A stretch of DNA of 64,000 nucleotides from Microbulbifer pacificus (GCF_002959965.1 NZ_PREV01000027.1:806001-870000), one strand, 5' to 3'. Counted from the first letter of the stretch, positions 47,288 to 58,096 are shown. The notes: generated by a model from the sequence alone, not told the origin. Numbers and translations are program-made.

Positions 47288-49276
47288 TTATCCGGCCGTG
47301 CTATCGGCCTGTTCCGGTGTAGAGTCCAGGCGCTCTTCCTGGGTATCAGCCACCAGCTCCAGTGCGATACGGCGCTTGTCGATATCCACCGCGCTTACTT
47401 TTACCGGAACTTTCTGATCCAGTTGGAAGCGTTCTTCGCCGCGGGTGATTCGCAGTCGCTTGCCGTCAAATTCGAATGGATTTTTTTTGCCGTTGAAACG
47501 TACAAAGCCATTGATCCCATTCTCTTCCATGCGCACACCGATACCCGCGCCGTTCACCAGGGTGATCGTGCCGGTAAATGTCTCGCCAATCTTGCTTTCC
47601 AGATACTGGCAGTAGAGCCACTGTTGCAATGCGCGGTCCGCCTGACGACCGGTGGCAACCTGCTGCTGCAGGATTTCACTTTGTTGGTCATTGAACGACG
47701 GCAGCGGGTTTCCGGCCTGGGCAGTGCGTAGTACACGGTGGTTGTGCAGATCGTTGAACTTGCGGATGGGCGAGGTGACGGTGGCGTAATGCGCAAGGCC
47801 CAGGCCCAGATGGGGGGCCGCTTTGTTGGACAGCTCGCCCGGGCGCAACATGCGCTTTAGCACCGCCAGGACATTTTTCATTTCCGCGTCATCGTGCGCT
47901 TCGAGTTCCTTCACCAGTTTCAGGTACACGTCCAGCTGGTGCAGATCCTGTTCCACGTAGGTGGGCAGGGTATCTTTCAGCAGCGCGCGGATTTCCGCCA
48001 TACGCTCGTCGCGAAAGCCCAGGTGGATGGAGAAGCAACCGGCGTTGAGTTCTGCCAGTTTTTGCCCTGCACAGATGTTGGTCGCGAGCATGGCTTCTTC
48101 CACCATGCGCTGGGCGACGGTGCGCTCCAGCTTTTCGATGCGCTCGATTTTGCGCTGTTCGTTCAGGATCAGGTCGTAATCGGGACGGTCTTCCATCATC
48201 AGGGAGTGGCCTGCACGGTAGCCGGCACGCGCTTTACTCAGCGCATCCAGCAGGCGCAGGCTCTGGTGTTGGTCCGCGGGTACCGCACTGTCATCACCTT
48301 CGATAAAGCGAGCCACCTGGTTGTAGCTCAGTTTGTGGCGGGAGCGAATGGCGGCGAATTCGTACTCGAAGCCATTGAGAGCGCCGTCGCCACCGATGGT
48401 GATGTGTAGCACCAGGGCCGGACGCAGCTCGCCCGCCAACAGAGAGAAACTGTTTTCGCACAGGCTCGCCGGCAGCATCGGCAGGGTTTCGCCGGCCAGG
48501 TAAACACTGTTGGCGCGCTGGTGTGCTTCCTTATCAAGTGGCGAGCCGGGTTCAATCAGGCTCGAAGGGTCGGCAACCGCGATGTGCAGGATCCAGCCAT
48601 CTTCCGCCTGGGTAACGGCCAGCGCGTCGTCCATATCCCGGGTGGTTTCGGCGTCGATCGTGACGAAACCCAGCTCGGAAAGATCCTTGCGTTCGGCACA
48701 CAGCGCTTCCAGTTTTTCCGGGATGGTTGCCGCTTGCTCCAGGGCAGCCTGGCTAAACCGTTTTGGCAGGCGGTGCTGCGCGACGATAAACGCATGTTCG
48801 ATGCCAGCCATGTCCGGCTTGCCGATGACACTCTCGACCTTCGCCTGGGACTTGCCGTCCTTGAACGGGTGACGAGTGATGGAACAGGCGATGAACTCTC
48901 CCGGCTGTGCCTTGCCCCGCGCCTTGGGGGGCAGGAAGATCCAGCGCGACAGCCCCTGTTCACTGGGCTGGATAAAGTGGCCCTGACCTCGCTGGATGTA
49001 CTGACCCACCATATAGGTCAGGTCCGACGCAATCAGCTGGTCCAGCTCCGCGGAGAGTTTGCCCTGTTCTTCTTCACTCAGACTCACACGCACCCGGTCG
49101 CCCGGGAAGACCCGATCCATCTCCGCCGGCGGCAGAAACGCTTCGCGACCGTCATCCAGCACCACAAACCCGAATTTCCCGCTGCTGCCGCGTACTCGCC
49201 CCTCGGCAAATTCCTTGGTGGAGCGGATTTCGGTTTTCAGCTGTGTCAGCTGTTTGAGGGCATCGGCATTCAGCAT
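47288..49276 (-). CDS. rnb: RNase II family 3'-5' exoribonuclease
   Basis: 662 residues from the ATG at 49276. Cold-shock-like domains at the N-terminus (KFGFVVLDDGREAFLPPAEMDRVFPGDRVRV), then the RNB catalytic core with TIDAETTRDMDDALAV, holding the four metal-binding acids, and RVLRTAQAGNP; a C-terminal S1 domain (ETFTGTITLVNGAGIGVRMEENGINGFV). Length and absence of a basic tail favour RNase II over RNase R. Degrades mRNA from the 3' end. Confidence 0.92.
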   Translation of the reverse strand: MLNADALKQLTQLKTEIRSTKEFAEGRVRGSSGKFGFVVLDDGREAFLPPAEMDRVFPGDRVRVSLSEEEQGKLSAELDQLIASDLTYMVGQYIQRGQGHFIQPSEQGLSRWIFLPPKARGKAQPGEFIACSITRHPFKDGKSQAKVESVIGKPDMAGIEHAFIVAQHRLPKRFSQAALEQAATIPEKLEALCAERKDLSELGFVTIDAETTRDMDDALAVTQAEDGWILHIAVADPSSLIEPGSPLDKEAHQRANSVYLAGETLPMLPASLCENSFSLLAGELRPALVLHITIGGDGALNGFEYEFAAIRSRHKLSYNQVARFIEGDDSAVPADQHQSLRLLDALSKARAGYRAGHSLMMEDRPDYDLILNEQRKIERIEKLERTVAQRMVEEAMLATNICAGQKLAELNAGCFSIHLGFRDERMAEIRALLKDTLPTYVEQDLHQLDVYLKLVKELEAHDDAEMKNVLAVLKRMLRPGELSNKAAPHLGLGLAHYATVTSPIRKFNDLHNHRVLRTAQAGNPLPSFNDQQSEILQQQVATGRQADRALQQWLYCQYLESKIGETFTGTITLVNGAGIGVRMEENGINGFVRFNGKKNPFEFDGKRLRITRGEERFQLDQKVPVKVSAVDIDKRRIALELVADTQEERLDSTPEQADSTAG

Positions 49277-49625
49277 GGAGACGTCTCTGATGGTTGTTCG
49301 GATGGCTTCGCTGCGCGGAGTATGGTGTGTTTGGGCGCGGATTCTACCAGACGCAGGATTACAGGCCAGTTGAGCGAGCGCCACGTATCTGTTCCATGGG
49401 CGACCGGTTGGCTATCGTGGTTTCGGTAAGATTGTTCATCCTAAAAAATGGACTTTTTTGGGATGCGCCTGATACCGTTTGGTCTAATGGCGCAAAGAAC
49501 GCAATGCTCGTACGGTGCCGAAGGCTATATTCTAAGGACCGAGAATAAAGCGCGGTTGCGGACGACGCCGACAAAATCGGTCGAGTCTGGCGCCGTTGTA
49601 AAACCGGCCTCCGGAGAGGAATGAA
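49277..49625. other. Intergenic region between rnb and leucine dehydrogenase, with a hairpin
   Basis: 349 bases with no credible gene. It must hold the divergent promoters. A 27-base hairpin at 49438-49464 pairs ATCC with GGAT and an A6 run with a T6 run around TGGAC. A ribosome site (GGAGAGGAAT) precedes the ATG at 49626. No tRNA-like fold seen. Confidence 0.6.
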
Positions 49626-50714
49626 ATGAGTATATTTTCCCACCCCGCTTACGATAATCACGAAGAAGTGGCCTTTTACCACGACGCCAAAAGCGGCCTG
49701 AAAGCGATTATCGCGGTTCACAATACCAACCTCGGCCCCGCCCTCGGCGGCTGCCGTATGTGGCCGTACGCGGACGATTCTGAAGCGCTGAAAGACGTAC
49801 TGCGTCTGTCCCGTGGCATGACCTACAAATCCGCCATGGCCGGCCTGAAGCTGGGCGGTGGCAAGTCCGTGATTATCGGCGATCCGCGCAAGCAGAAAAC
49901 CCCGGAACTGCTGCGCGCCATGGGTGACTTCCTCAACACACTGGGTGGTAAGTACATCACTGCCGAGGACTCCGGTACCAGCGTGGCCGATATGAAAATC
50001 ATCGGTGAGCGCAGCAAGTTTGTCTCCGGCGTGATTGCCGGTCAGGAGCACGGTGGTGATCCGTCTCCCTCCACTGCCTACGGTGTCTTCGTGGGCCTCA
50101 AGGCGGCGGTTGCCCACCGCTGGGGTCGTACCGACCTGAGCGGCCTGAAGGTCTCCATCCAGGGCGTGGGCAATGTGGGCTTCCGCCTGGCCAAGCTGCT
50201 GAAAGAAGCCGGTGCCGAGCTGTATGTCACCGATATCTTCCAGGACAACATTGATCGCGCCGTCAACGAGCTGGGCGCAACCGCGGTAGGTGCGGACGAA
50301 ATCTTTGACCTGGATGTGGACCTGTTTGCACCCTGTGCACTGGGCGCGATTCTGAATGACAACACCATCAGCCGCCTCAAGGTGGGCGCCATTGCCGGCG
50401 CCGCCAACAACCAGTTGGCGGAAGCGCGTCATGCACAGGTGTTGAAAGAAAAAGGCATTCTGTATGCGCCGGACTACGTGATCAACGCCGGCGGCATCAT
50501 TGATGTCTACTACCAGCAGATCGGCCAGGAGCAAGGTGCGTACAACGCTGACCAGGTGAAGGCCCACATTGAAACCATTGGCACCACCATGCAGGAAGTA
50601 TTCCAGCGCGCCGATGAAAGCGGTGAAACCACCGCGCACGTGGCCGATCGTATTGCCGAAGAGCGCTTTGGCCACAAAGACGCCTTGAATAGTGCGGAAT
50701 CCGCTGCGGCGTAA
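49626..50714 (+). CDS. Leucine dehydrogenase (Glu/Leu/Phe/Val dehydrogenase family)
   Basis: 362 residues. Catalytic-domain motifs [14 protein letters not shown] and [19 protein letters not shown] carry the active-site lysines; [12 protein letters not shown] follows. The NAD domain has [29 protein letters not shown] at about 175-203. It deaminates branched-chain amino acids to 2-oxo acids. Its length, about 360, fits leucine or valine dehydrogenases rather than glutamate dehydrogenase (about 420 or more). Single-gene unit ended by a terminator. Confidence 0.93.
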   Translation: MSIFSHPAYDNHEEVAFYHDAKSGLKAIIAVHNTNLGPALGGCRMWPYADDSEALKDVLRLSRGMTYKSAMAGLKLGGGKSVIIGDPRKQKTPELLRAMGDFLNTLGGKYITAEDSGTSVADMKIIGERSKFVSGVIAGQEHGGDPSPSTAYGVFVGLKAAVAHRWGRTDLSGLKVSIQGVGNVGFRLAKLLKEAGAELYVTDIFQDNIDRAVNELGATAVGADEIFDLDVDLFAPCALGAILNDNTISRLKVGAIAGAANNQLAEARHAQVLKEKGILYAPDYVINAGGIIDVYYQQIGQEQGAYNADQVKAHIETIGTTMQEVFQRADESGETTAHVADRIAEERFGHKDALNSAESAAA

Positions 50715-50794
50715 TTGCAATCTGCACAGCATTGCTGTGCATTGCTCATTAGTCTCCCTCTGACGACAACATCGTCTCTCTGTGAAGTAATTTT

Positions 50795-50819
50795 TGGGCG
50801 CTACGGCGCCCATTTTTTT
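50795..50819 (+). terminator. Terminator after leucine dehydrogenase
   Basis: TGGGCGC (50795-50801) pairs with GCGCCCA (50806-50812) around TACG, followed by seven T. A smaller hairpin GCACAGC/GCTGTGC at 50723-50739 lies nearer the stop. Confidence 0.9.
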
Positions 50820-50919
50820 GTCTACACTTTAGAGCCCGTTAAAAATCTACAGCGCACTCAGCTGACGGCGCCCGGGAGGCCACCGTGGGCTGCCCCTCGC
50901 TGAATTTTTGAGCGGCTCC

Positions 50920-50947
50920 TTTACCCCTTTGACCAGCTTTGCATAAT
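50920..50947 (+). promoter_or_regulatory. Candidate promoter of the M16 peptidase gene
   Basis: TTTACC at 50920-50925 and CATAAT at 50942-50947 are separated by 16 bases; four and five of six bases match the sigma-70 boxes. It lies 38 bases before the start codon. Confidence 0.4.
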
Positions 50948-50984
50948 TTGCCGGAACCAACCGGGAAAATCAGGATAAACGACA

Positions 50985-53831
50985 ATGGAAATGCGAACCT
51001 CCCTGTGGCCCGCGCGCCTGTTCAGCGTATTGTTATTGGTCAGCGTGGTAGCTTGCGACCGGCATCAGGACGCCTCTGACACAAATGAAAAAGTGCATAA
51101 GGCGTTGAGTGTCGACAAAGAGGCCGCTGCCAGCAGTAAAGCAGCCGCCAGTGGCAACGAGGCATTTGTCGAACCGCCGAAAATTGAGCTGCCATACCAC
51201 AAGGAAGTACTCGACAACGGGCTCACGGTTATTGTCCATGAAGATCCCAAGGCGCCGGTGGTGGCCATCAATATCTGGTACAAGGTGGGGTCCAAGGACG
51301 AGACCCGCGGAAAGACCGGTTTTGCCCATCTGTTCGAACACCTGATGTTCAATGGTTCGGAAAATTTTCCCGGCGAATACTTCGAGCCTTTTCAACGCTC
51401 CGGTGCTACCGACATGAATGGCACCACCAACAACGACCGCACCAATTATTTTGAAACAGTGCCCAAGGGGGCTCTGGATATGGCGTTGTGGATGGAATCC
51501 GATCGCATGGGCCATTTCAAGGGCGCCATCAGTCAGGAAAAGCTCGACGAGCAGCGCGGCGTGGTCAAAAACGAGAAGCGACAAGGGGAAAATGCACCCT
51601 ATGGCCAGGCATTTGATCTGATAGCCACCAACACTTTTCCGTCCGACCATCCGTATTCCTGGACCACCATCGGCTCCATGGAAGATCTGGACAACGCCAG
51701 TCTGGAAGACGTCAAGCAATGGTTTTCCGACTTTTACCAGCCGGCCAATGCCATCCTCGTTATCGCGGGTGATATCACGGTCAAAGAAGCTATGGATAAG
51801 GCGCGGCAGTACTTCGGCAGTATTCCAAGTACTTCCGTGCCGCCGGAACTGAAAAACTGGGAGCTGCCGAGCCAGGTCAACAAACGCCTTGAAGTCACGG
51901 ACCAGGTACCTCAGACCCGGATCTATATGGTGTGGAATGTACCGGCAATCGGCAGCGACGAGGAAAATGCGCTGGACCTGCTGACATCACTGCTGGCAAA
52001 TCGCAAAAATTCCGTGCTCTACCGTCGTCTTGTTCGGGATGAAAAAGTGGCGACAAGCGTCAGTGCCTTCTACTACGGTCGCCAGCTGGCGGGACAGCTG
52101 ATTGTCATGGTGGATGTGAAGCCCGGGCAGTCGGTGGAGAAAGTGGAGAAGCTGCTCGAAAAGGAACTGCGTGAGTTTGTCCGCGCCGGTGTAAGCGCGG
52201 AGGAGCTGAAGCGCATTAAACAGAGTGAGTTTGCCAGCCTGGTCAAGGGGCTGGAGAAAATCGGTGGTTTCGGTGGCAAATCGGATATTCTCGCCAGTTC
52301 CGAGTTTTATTACGGCGATCCGAATGCACTTGTGAATGGGCTTGAGGATTATGCCCGGGTGTCTGCCAAAGACGTTCAGGAAGTGGCGCAGAAGTGGCTC
52401 AAACCAGAGCATTTCACGTTGATCATCAGCCCCAAAGAAAAGTACACGGTCAATGAGTCCAGTGTGGACCGCAGTAAATTACCGGCGGTGGACAAAACGG
52501 TGGAGCTTGAACTGCCGGCACAGCAGGCGTTCACCCTGGAGAACGGTCTCAAAGTGGTGCTGGCGGAGCGCCACGATACACCGGTTGTATTCATGAACCT
52601 GCAATACCGCAGCGGAGCTTCCGCCGATGGTGACAAGCCGGGGCTGGCATCCGTGGTGGCGCGCATGCTGAGTGAGGGCGCGGGCAAATACGACAGCCTG
52701 TCGTTCAGTGCTCGCCTGGAAGAGCTGGGGGCGAGTATCGGCGCAGGCAGTGGGCTCGATTACAACTCGCTGAGTTTCAGCGCCCTGAAATCTCAGCTGG
52801 AGCCTTCCCTGGAGCTGCTCCGAGATGTTATTTCCAGCCCGCTGTTCCCGGAGGAAGATCTCGCGCGGATCAAATCCAATTGGCTGGATGCGATTCGTCA
52901 GGAAGAAGCCCAGCCCCAGGGGTTGGCCATGCGCAAGTTGCCGCCCTTGTTGTTCGGCAAGGATCATCCTTACGGTGCACCGCTGACCGGATCCGGTACG
53001 CCTGAGGCCATTGAATCCGTTACCCGCGAAGATCTGGTGAATTTCCATAACACCTGGCTGCGCCCGGACAACGCCCAGCTCACAGTGGTGGGGGACATCA
53101 CCAAGGAGGAACTCCAGCAGCTGTTAAACAGAACACTTGGCGACTGGCGCGCGCCCAAGGATCCTCTGCCGAAGATAGATATTCCTCAGGTCTCCAGGCC
53201 GGAAAAGCCACGTATTTATCTGCTGGACCGCCCGGGGGCGCAGCAGAGTTACATTATGGCGGGGCTCGTTATGCCCGAGTGGACGCCGGAGGGTGCCGAA
53301 GCATTTGAGGCGATGGCATCCGCCATCGCCGGCAAGTTCACCTCCCGCATCAATATGAACCTGCGCGAGGAAAAGCACTGGTCGTATGGTGCCAGGGCCG
53401 TGTCTCTGGATACTGAGGCACAGCGCCCATACATTGTGTTTGCGCCGGTACAGACCGACAAGACCGCGCAGGCCATGAAAGAGTTGCTGAAAGAATACCG
53501 GGATTACCTCACCACGCGCCCGATCGAAGAGGTAGAGCTGAAGGACTACCAGGACGACGAAGTATTGAAGCAGAGTGCCCGCTTCCAGACCAAAGGCCAG
53601 CTGCTCTCCAGTATTGCCTGGCAGGTGGAAAAAGGGCTGCCGCCGGAATATATCGCCGATTACCCCCAACGTGTCAGTGCCTTGACCACCGATCAGGTCG
53701 AGGCCGCGGCGAAGGAGTTCCTGGCTCCGGATCAGTTTACCTGGATGGTGGTGGGTGATCTGAGCAAGATCCAGAAAGAGATAGAGGCGCTGAATATCGG
53801 GCAGGTGGAGGTGATTCCCAGCAGCGAGTAA
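50985..53831 (+). CDS. M16 family zinc metallopeptidase lipoprotein
   Basis: 948 residues made of two tandem M16 units. The signal peptide ends in VVAC, so Cys24 is probably lipidated. The first unit has the inverted zinc motif HLFEH (His115, Glu118, His119) in FAHLFEHLMFNG, with Glu197 (KNEKRQ) as third ligand. The second unit from about 500 (FTLENGLKVVLAERHDTPVV) lacks HxxEH (LASVVARMLSEG), as is usual for the inactive half of insulysin-like proteins. Likely degrades peptides in the periplasm. Flanked by its own promoter and terminator. Confidence 0.94.
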   Translation: MEMRTSLWPARLFSVLLLVSVVACDRHQDASDTNEKVHKALSVDKEAAASSKAAASGNEAFVEPPKIELPYHKEVLDNGLTVIVHEDPKAPVVAINIWYKVGSKDETRGKTGFAHLFEHLMFNGSENFPGEYFEPFQRSGATDMNGTTNNDRTNYFETVPKGALDMALWMESDRMGHFKGAISQEKLDEQRGVVKNEKRQGENAPYGQAFDLIATNTFPSDHPYSWTTIGSMEDLDNASLEDVKQWFSDFYQPANAILVIAGDITVKEAMDKARQYFGSIPSTSVPPELKNWELPSQVNKRLEVTDQVPQTRIYMVWNVPAIGSDEENALDLLTSLLANRKNSVLYRRLVRDEKVATSVSAFYYGRQLAGQLIVMVDVKPGQSVEKVEKLLEKELREFVRAGVSAEELKRIKQSEFASLVKGLEKIGGFGGKSDILASSEFYYGDPNALVNGLEDYARVSAKDVQEVAQKWLKPEHFTLIISPKEKYTVNESSVDRSKLPAVDKTVELELPAQQAFTLENGLKVVLAERHDTPVVFMNLQYRSGASADGDKPGLASVVARMLSEGAGKYDSLSFSARLEELGASIGAGSGLDYNSLSFSALKSQLEPSLELLRDVISSPLFPEEDLARIKSNWLDAIRQEEAQPQGLAMRKLPPLLFGKDHPYGAPLTGSGTPEAIESVTREDLVNFHNTWLRPDNAQLTVVGDITKEELQQLLNRTLGDWRAPKDPLPKIDIPQVSRPEKPRIYLLDRPGAQQSYIMAGLVMPEWTPEGAEAFEAMASAIAGKFTSRINMNLREEKHWSYGARAVSLDTEAQRPYIVFAPVQTDKTAQAMKELLKEYRDYLTTRPIEEVELKDYQDDEVLKQSARFQTKGQLLSSIAWQVEKGLPPEYIADYPQRVSALTTDQVEAAAKEFLAPDQFTWMVVGDLSKIQKEIEALNIGQVEVIPSSE

Positions 53832-53863
53832 CGCTATCTCTCCACCGCCTGGCGTTTCCAGTG

Positions 53864-53896
53864 AAAGCCCGTCTGCGATGCAGCGGGCTTTTTTTA
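53864..53896 (+). terminator. Terminator after the M16 peptidase gene
   Basis: AAAGCCCG pairs with CGGGCTTT (53864-53871 and 53884-53891), extended by an inner CTGC/GCAG stem, and is followed by a run of T. Confidence 0.93.
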
Positions 53897-54018
53897 TGTC
53901 TCAAAAATGCGCTACATTGGCTCGGATTTAATGTGATCAAAGTTGAGCGGTTACACCCGCGAGAGAGATAAAAAACGGGCGAATCAATATTTGGGCCCGG
54001 AACGACCCTGGGGGCGCA

Positions 54019-55341
54019 ATGTTTATTCCTTTCACTCAAGCGATCTTTGGCAAGCGTGGATTGTACGGTTTGCTGGCTCTGTTTCTTCTGACCTGGTCTT
54101 CTCTGTCCAGTGCGGAAAATATTGCGGTGCATGCCGGTTGGCTGTTTGACAGCGAGCGTGGACGCCTGCTGGAAAAACGCACGGTGCATATCGTAGATGG
54201 CAGGGTGGAATCCGTGGAACGTGGGTTTACCAGGCGCTCCGGTGAGCGGGTTATCGACTTGAGTAGCTTCAGCATTTTGCCGGGGCTGATGGATATGCAC
54301 ACTCATCTGGCGTACGAATACGGCCCCAGCACCTATACCGAGAGCTTCACCTGGAATCCGGCGGATTACACGTTGCGTGCAGTCAATACAGCGGAGCGTA
54401 CCCTGATGGCCGGCTTCACCACGGTGCGGGACCTGGGGGACAAGGCCAATGTCACCATCAGCCTGCGCAATGCCATCAACCGCGGGGACATCATCGGGCC
54501 ACGGGTGTACACCGCCGGTAAATCCATTGCCACCACCGGTGGCCACGCCGACCCCACCAATGGCTACCGCCAGGATCTGATGGGCAGCCCCGGCCCGGCC
54601 GACGGTGTGATCAACGGTATCGCGAGCGCGCGGGAAGCGGTGCGACAACGCTACAAGGATGGTGCGGATCTGATCAAGATCACTGCCACCGGAGGAGTAT
54701 TGAGCGTGGCAAAAAGCGGTCAGAATCCTCAGTTTATGCAGGATGAGCTGGAAGCCATCGTCGCGACCGCGAAAGATTACGGCTTTACCGTTGCGGTGCA
54801 CGCCCACGGGAAAGAGGGTATGGAGCGGGCAATTCGCGCGGGTGTGGATTCCGTGGAGCACGGCACGTACATGGATGACGAGACTATGGCGCTGATGCTG
54901 GAGCGGGGCACCTGGTATGTGCCGACGCTGATGGCGGGAGACTGGGTTACCCAGAAGGCGGCGGTGGATGGATTTTTTCCGGATATGGTACGCACCAAGG
55001 CGGCGAAGATTGGTCCGCTGATTCAGGACACTTTTCGTCGCGCACACAAAAAGGGCGTGAACATTGCGTTCGGTACCGATACGGGGGTCAGCCGTCACGG
55101 CGACAACGCAAAGGAGTTTTCCCTGATGGTACAGGGGGGGATGAGCCCCGCGGACGCTATCCGCAGCGCTACCCTGAATGCGGCGCAGTTGCTGAAAGTG
55201 GAAGATGAACTGGGCAGCATCGCCCCTGGAAAGTGGGCGGATATGATCGGGGTCATTGGCAACCCGCTCGAGGATATTACCGCGCTGCAGCGGGTGCGGT
55301 TTGTAATGAAGGGTGGGGAGGTGTTCAAGCAGCCGGAGTGA
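54019..55341 (+). CDS. Exported metal-dependent amidohydrolase (Xaa-Pro dipeptidase-like)
   Basis: 440 residues. Signal peptide at 1-32 ([15 protein letters not shown]). Amidohydrolase fold with the first metal pair His94 and His96 in [22 protein letters not shown] carries the bridging lysine, then [15 protein letters not shown] and VEHGTYMD with two more metal His, and [12 protein letters not shown] with the last Asp. It is closest in feel to imidazolonepropionase/prolidase-like exported amidohydrolases of marine bacteria. Substrate unknown. Confidence 0.88.
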   Translation: MFIPFTQAIFGKRGLYGLLALFLLTWSSLSSAENIAVHAGWLFDSERGRLLEKRTVHIVDGRVESVERGFTRRSGERVIDLSSFSILPGLMDMHTHLAYEYGPSTYTESFTWNPADYTLRAVNTAERTLMAGFTTVRDLGDKANVTISLRNAINRGDIIGPRVYTAGKSIATTGGHADPTNGYRQDLMGSPGPADGVINGIASAREAVRQRYKDGADLIKITATGGVLSVAKSGQNPQFMQDELEAIVATAKDYGFTVAVHAHGKEGMERAIRAGVDSVEHGTYMDDETMALMLERGTWYVPTLMAGDWVTQKAAVDGFFPDMVRTKAAKIGPLIQDTFRRAHKKGVNIAFGTDTGVSRHGDNAKEFSLMVQGGMSPADAIRSATLNAAQLLKVEDELGSIAPGKWADMIGVIGNPLEDITALQRVRFVMKGGEVFKQPE

Positions 55342-55355
55342 GTCCGGCCTGATGA

Positions 55356-55559
55356 ATGCAATTATCGCAAGTAGCTATCGCAAGGAACCGCCGAAAGGAA
55401 TCACCGAAAGTCACCATCGAGAGCGTGGGCTTTCCCGTGGTCAGAACGGAGAAGCGTTTCGCGAAGGTGCGCATCTGCGGGTCGCCTCGCGAGACGTGGA
55501 TTCGGGCAAATACCCTCCAAACCCGTATCTCGCAAGGCCTGCGGGTTAACCGCTACTAG
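55356..55559 (+). CDS. Doubtful small open frame between amidohydrolase and yceI
   Basis: A 67-codon frame, basic, overlapping the end of yceI by four bases. Another frame from 55352 overlaps it. It has no good ribosome site and I recognise no domain. The part from VTIESVGFPVVRTEKRF onwards reads more protein-like than random, so it may be a real or decayed small gene; equally it may be noncoding. Confidence 0.2.
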   Translation: MQLSQVAIARNRRKESPKVTIESVGFPVVRTEKRFAKVRICGSPRETWIRANTLQTRISQGLRVNRY

Positions 55560-56134
55560 TTCTGGGTAAATACCAGTTTTGCCGTTACCGGTACGATCGG
55601 ACTGATGCTGTCGAGACCCGCCACTTCGCGAAGTTTTTCAATGCCTTCCAGCAGTTTGTAGTTGCCGGCATTCACCAGAATCGGCGCGCTGGTAGTGACC
55701 AGCAGCCTGCCACCTTCAAGGGCGGTTACCTGTAGAGCGGCTTTTTCAGTCTGTTGCTGGCCGTGTACATCAACGGTGACGTCTGCGTTGATCATCGCGG
55801 TCTGGCCCGGTTTCAGGGCGCTCAACCTGGCCATGTCCACATCGGCGCTGATGGTGGCTTTGGCGAACTTGGCGGTGTCGAACAGCATCTGCTGCATGCG
55901 TTCGTTGCGGATCGGGATATTGGTTTCCACACTGGCCAGATCAATGACCAACTGTGCTTTGCCCGCGTCGGAGATACTGCCGCTCAGGTTTTTGAAGTGG
56001 TGGGTCTCGGCAATATTTGTTTTCTTCACGGAAACAAAATTGACACTGGAATCGCCGCTGGCGAGCTGCCAGTCGGCGAAGGCGGAAGCGGGCAGGGCGA
56101 GCAGAGACGCCAGAGCAATAGACTTGAAGGACAT
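55556..56134 (-). CDS. YceI family periplasmic lipid-binding protein
   Basis: 192 residues with a signal peptide (IALASLLALPASAFA). The mature part starts DWQLASGDSSVNFVSVKK and has THHFKNLSGSISDAGKAQLVIDLASVETNIPIRNERMQQMLFD, a clear YceI beta-barrel pattern. The family binds polyisoprenoid-type lipids. Last gene of the minus-strand group; separated from ahpF by 324 bases and a terminator. Confidence 0.93.
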   Translation of the reverse strand: MSFKSIALASLLALPASAFADWQLASGDSSVNFVSVKKTNIAETHHFKNLSGSISDAGKAQLVIDLASVETNIPIRNERMQQMLFDTAKFAKATISADVDMARLSALKPGQTAMINADVTVDVHGQQQTEKAALQVTALEGGRLLVTTSAPILVNAGNYKLLEGIEKLREVAGLDSISPIVPVTAKLVFTQN

Positions 56135-56458
56135 GGTAATTCTCCTGTTTCAACCAATCGTGTGGAGCGAATGCATCGCGGCGCGTTTTGAGTCGGTAAT
56201 TAGAGAAGATACCCGGGCGAGCGGATACGACTAATTGGTTCCAGGTGAGAAACACTATCAGTCGGTGCGCCTGTAGGCCAGTAAAGGATGGTTAACAATG
56301 TGTGTCTGCGGCATAAAAAAAGCCGGCACTGGGCCGGCTGCAAGTTGAGGATGTTTCTCATGAAGAGAGATTCCCAGTATTGGCGGGAGGGGTGCCCGCG
56401 GGGAGAGACCGGGATACCGCTGGGAAGCCGGTAACCCGGTTAGGGTTTGGTAGAAGGA
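56135..56458. other. Intergenic region between yceI and ahpF
   Basis: 324 bases. The part next to ahpF holds its terminator (56314-56339); 56135-56310 is expected to hold the yceI promoter. No gene is seen. Confidence 0.6.
56314..56339 (-). terminator. Terminator of the ahpF transcript
   Basis: On the minus strand AGCCGGC and GCCGGCT form a stem around a five-base loop followed by a T-run (A-run at 56314-56320 on the plus strand). About 120 bases downstream of the ahpF stop. Confidence 0.9.
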
Positions 56459-58042
56459 TCAGCTCGCGATTGAGAGTGCTTCCTGTGGTTCGTCGGTGAC
56501 GGAAGCGCGGATCAGGTGATCAAACGCCCCCAGTGCGGCGGTGGCGCCAGCACCCATGGAGATTACAATCTGCTTATAGGGCACAGTGGTCGCATCCCCC
56601 GCGGCAAATACGCCGGGAATGGACGTGGCGCCGCGGTGGTCGATCACGATTTCACCCATGCGGTTCATTTCCAGTCCGCTGTCTTTCAGGAACTCGGTGT
56701 TCGGCACCAGGCCAATCTGTACAAAGATTCCCGCCAGTTCCAGTGTCCGGCTTTCCCCGCTCTTGCGGTCGGTGTACTGCAGGCCATTCACCTTGCTGCC
56801 ATCGCCGAGCACTTCGGTGGTCTGGGCATTGGTGATGATGTCCACGTTCGGCATGGAGCGCGCCTTGCGCACCAGCACCTCGTCCGCTCGCAGGGTATCG
56901 GCGAATTCCAGCACGGTAACGTGCTTGACGATGCCCGCGAGATCGATGGCTGCTTCGATACCGGAATTACCGCCGCCGATGACCGCCACGTGCTTGCCCT
57001 TGAAGAAGGGACCGTCACAGTGCGGGCAGTAGGCCACGCCCTTGGTACGGTATTCGGCTTCCCCGGGTACGCCCAGTTCGCGCCAGCGGGCACCGGTGGC
57101 AAGCACTACCGATTTGCTCGCCAGGGTGGCGCCGCTCTCCATTTTCAGTTCGATCAGCTTGTCGCGCCTGAGCTCGGCGGCCCGTTGCCCGGTGATGATG
57201 TCCACACCGTACTCTTTCACGTGTTGTTCAAGGCTCGCTGCCAGTTTCGGGCCCTCGGTGTAGGGTACCGAGATAAAGTTTTCGATACCCACGGTATCCA
57301 TCACCTGGCCGCCGAAACGCTCGGCCACAAGTCCTGTGCGGATGCCTTTGCGGGCCGCGTAAATCGCTGCAGCGGCACCGGCCGGGCCACCGCCCAGAAC
57401 CAGTACATCGTAGGGTTCGCGCTCGTTCAGCTCTTCCGCCTTGCGCGCTTCGGCACCGGTATCCATTTTGGCCACGATTTCTTCCAGGCCCATGCGGCCC
57501 TGACCGAAGTGTTCACCGTTCAGGTAGACTGCGGGTACCGCCATGATCTGGCGCTCGTCCACTTCTTCCTGGAACAGGGCACCGTCGATCATCTCGTGGG
57601 TGATGTTCGGGTTCAGTTTCGCCATCAGGTTCAGTGCCTGGACCACGTCCGGGCAGTTCTGGCAGGACAGCGAGATGTAGGTTTCAAAGTGGAATTCACC
57701 CTGGAGTTTGCGGATCTGTTCCTGCAATTGCGGATCGGCCTTGGATGGATGGCCGCCGGCCTGCAGCAGGGCGAGCACCAGGGAGGTGAATTCGTGTCCC
57801 ATGGGGATGCCCGCGAAGCTGACGCGCGGTGTTTCTCCGGCTGCCGCGATGGCCATGCTGGGGGTGCGCTTGCGGTTCTCCTGTTTCAATTCAATCTTGC
57901 TGGAGAGTCCGGCGATTTCGCTGGCGAGGTTGTTCAGTTCAACAGCCTTGGGGCTGCTGTCGGCGGACACACTGATCTCGATCGGAGTGACGATATTCTG
58001 CAGATAGGTGTCCAATTGTTTCTTTACGTTTGCGTCCAACAT
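56459..58042 (-). CDS. ahpF: Alkyl hydroperoxide reductase subunit F
   Basis: NADH-dependent flavoprotein that reduces AhpC. 527 residues. The N-terminal double thioredoxin fold has the redox pair Cys127/Cys130 (SCQNCPD). FAD motif [16 protein letters not shown] at about 215-230, active disulfide Cys339/Cys342 (YCPHCDG), NAD motif [17 protein letters not shown] and the C-terminal FAD contact [16 protein letters not shown]. Downstream of ahpC across a 216-base gap filled by inverted repeats. Confidence 0.98.
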   Translation of the reverse strand: MLDANVKKQLDTYLQNIVTPIEISVSADSSPKAVELNNLASEIAGLSSKIELKQENRKRTPSMAIAAAGETPRVSFAGIPMGHEFTSLVLALLQAGGHPSKADPQLQEQIRKLQGEFHFETYISLSCQNCPDVVQALNLMAKLNPNITHEMIDGALFQEEVDERQIMAVPAVYLNGEHFGQGRMGLEEIVAKMDTGAEARKAEELNEREPYDVLVLGGGPAGAAAAIYAARKGIRTGLVAERFGGQVMDTVGIENFISVPYTEGPKLAASLEQHVKEYGVDIITGQRAAELRRDKLIELKMESGATLASKSVVLATGARWRELGVPGEAEYRTKGVAYCPHCDGPFFKGKHVAVIGGGNSGIEAAIDLAGIVKHVTVLEFADTLRADEVLVRKARSMPNVDIITNAQTTEVLGDGSKVNGLQYTDRKSGESRTLELAGIFVQIGLVPNTEFLKDSGLEMNRMGEIVIDHRGATSIPGVFAAGDATTVPYKQIVISMGAGATAALGAFDHLIRASVTDEPQEALSIAS

Positions 58043-58096
58043 CGGTGTGTCCTGAAATTCGGGTATTTATCAGAAGTTGCTGTGAAGGCGTCGATG

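Noticed and set aside
49359..50813. 484-codon minus-strand frame
   Set aside because: Antisense to leucine dehydrogenase, and it runs through that gene's terminator.
53737..55098. 453-codon minus-strand frame
   Set aside because: Antisense to the amidohydrolase, whose metal motifs are intact.
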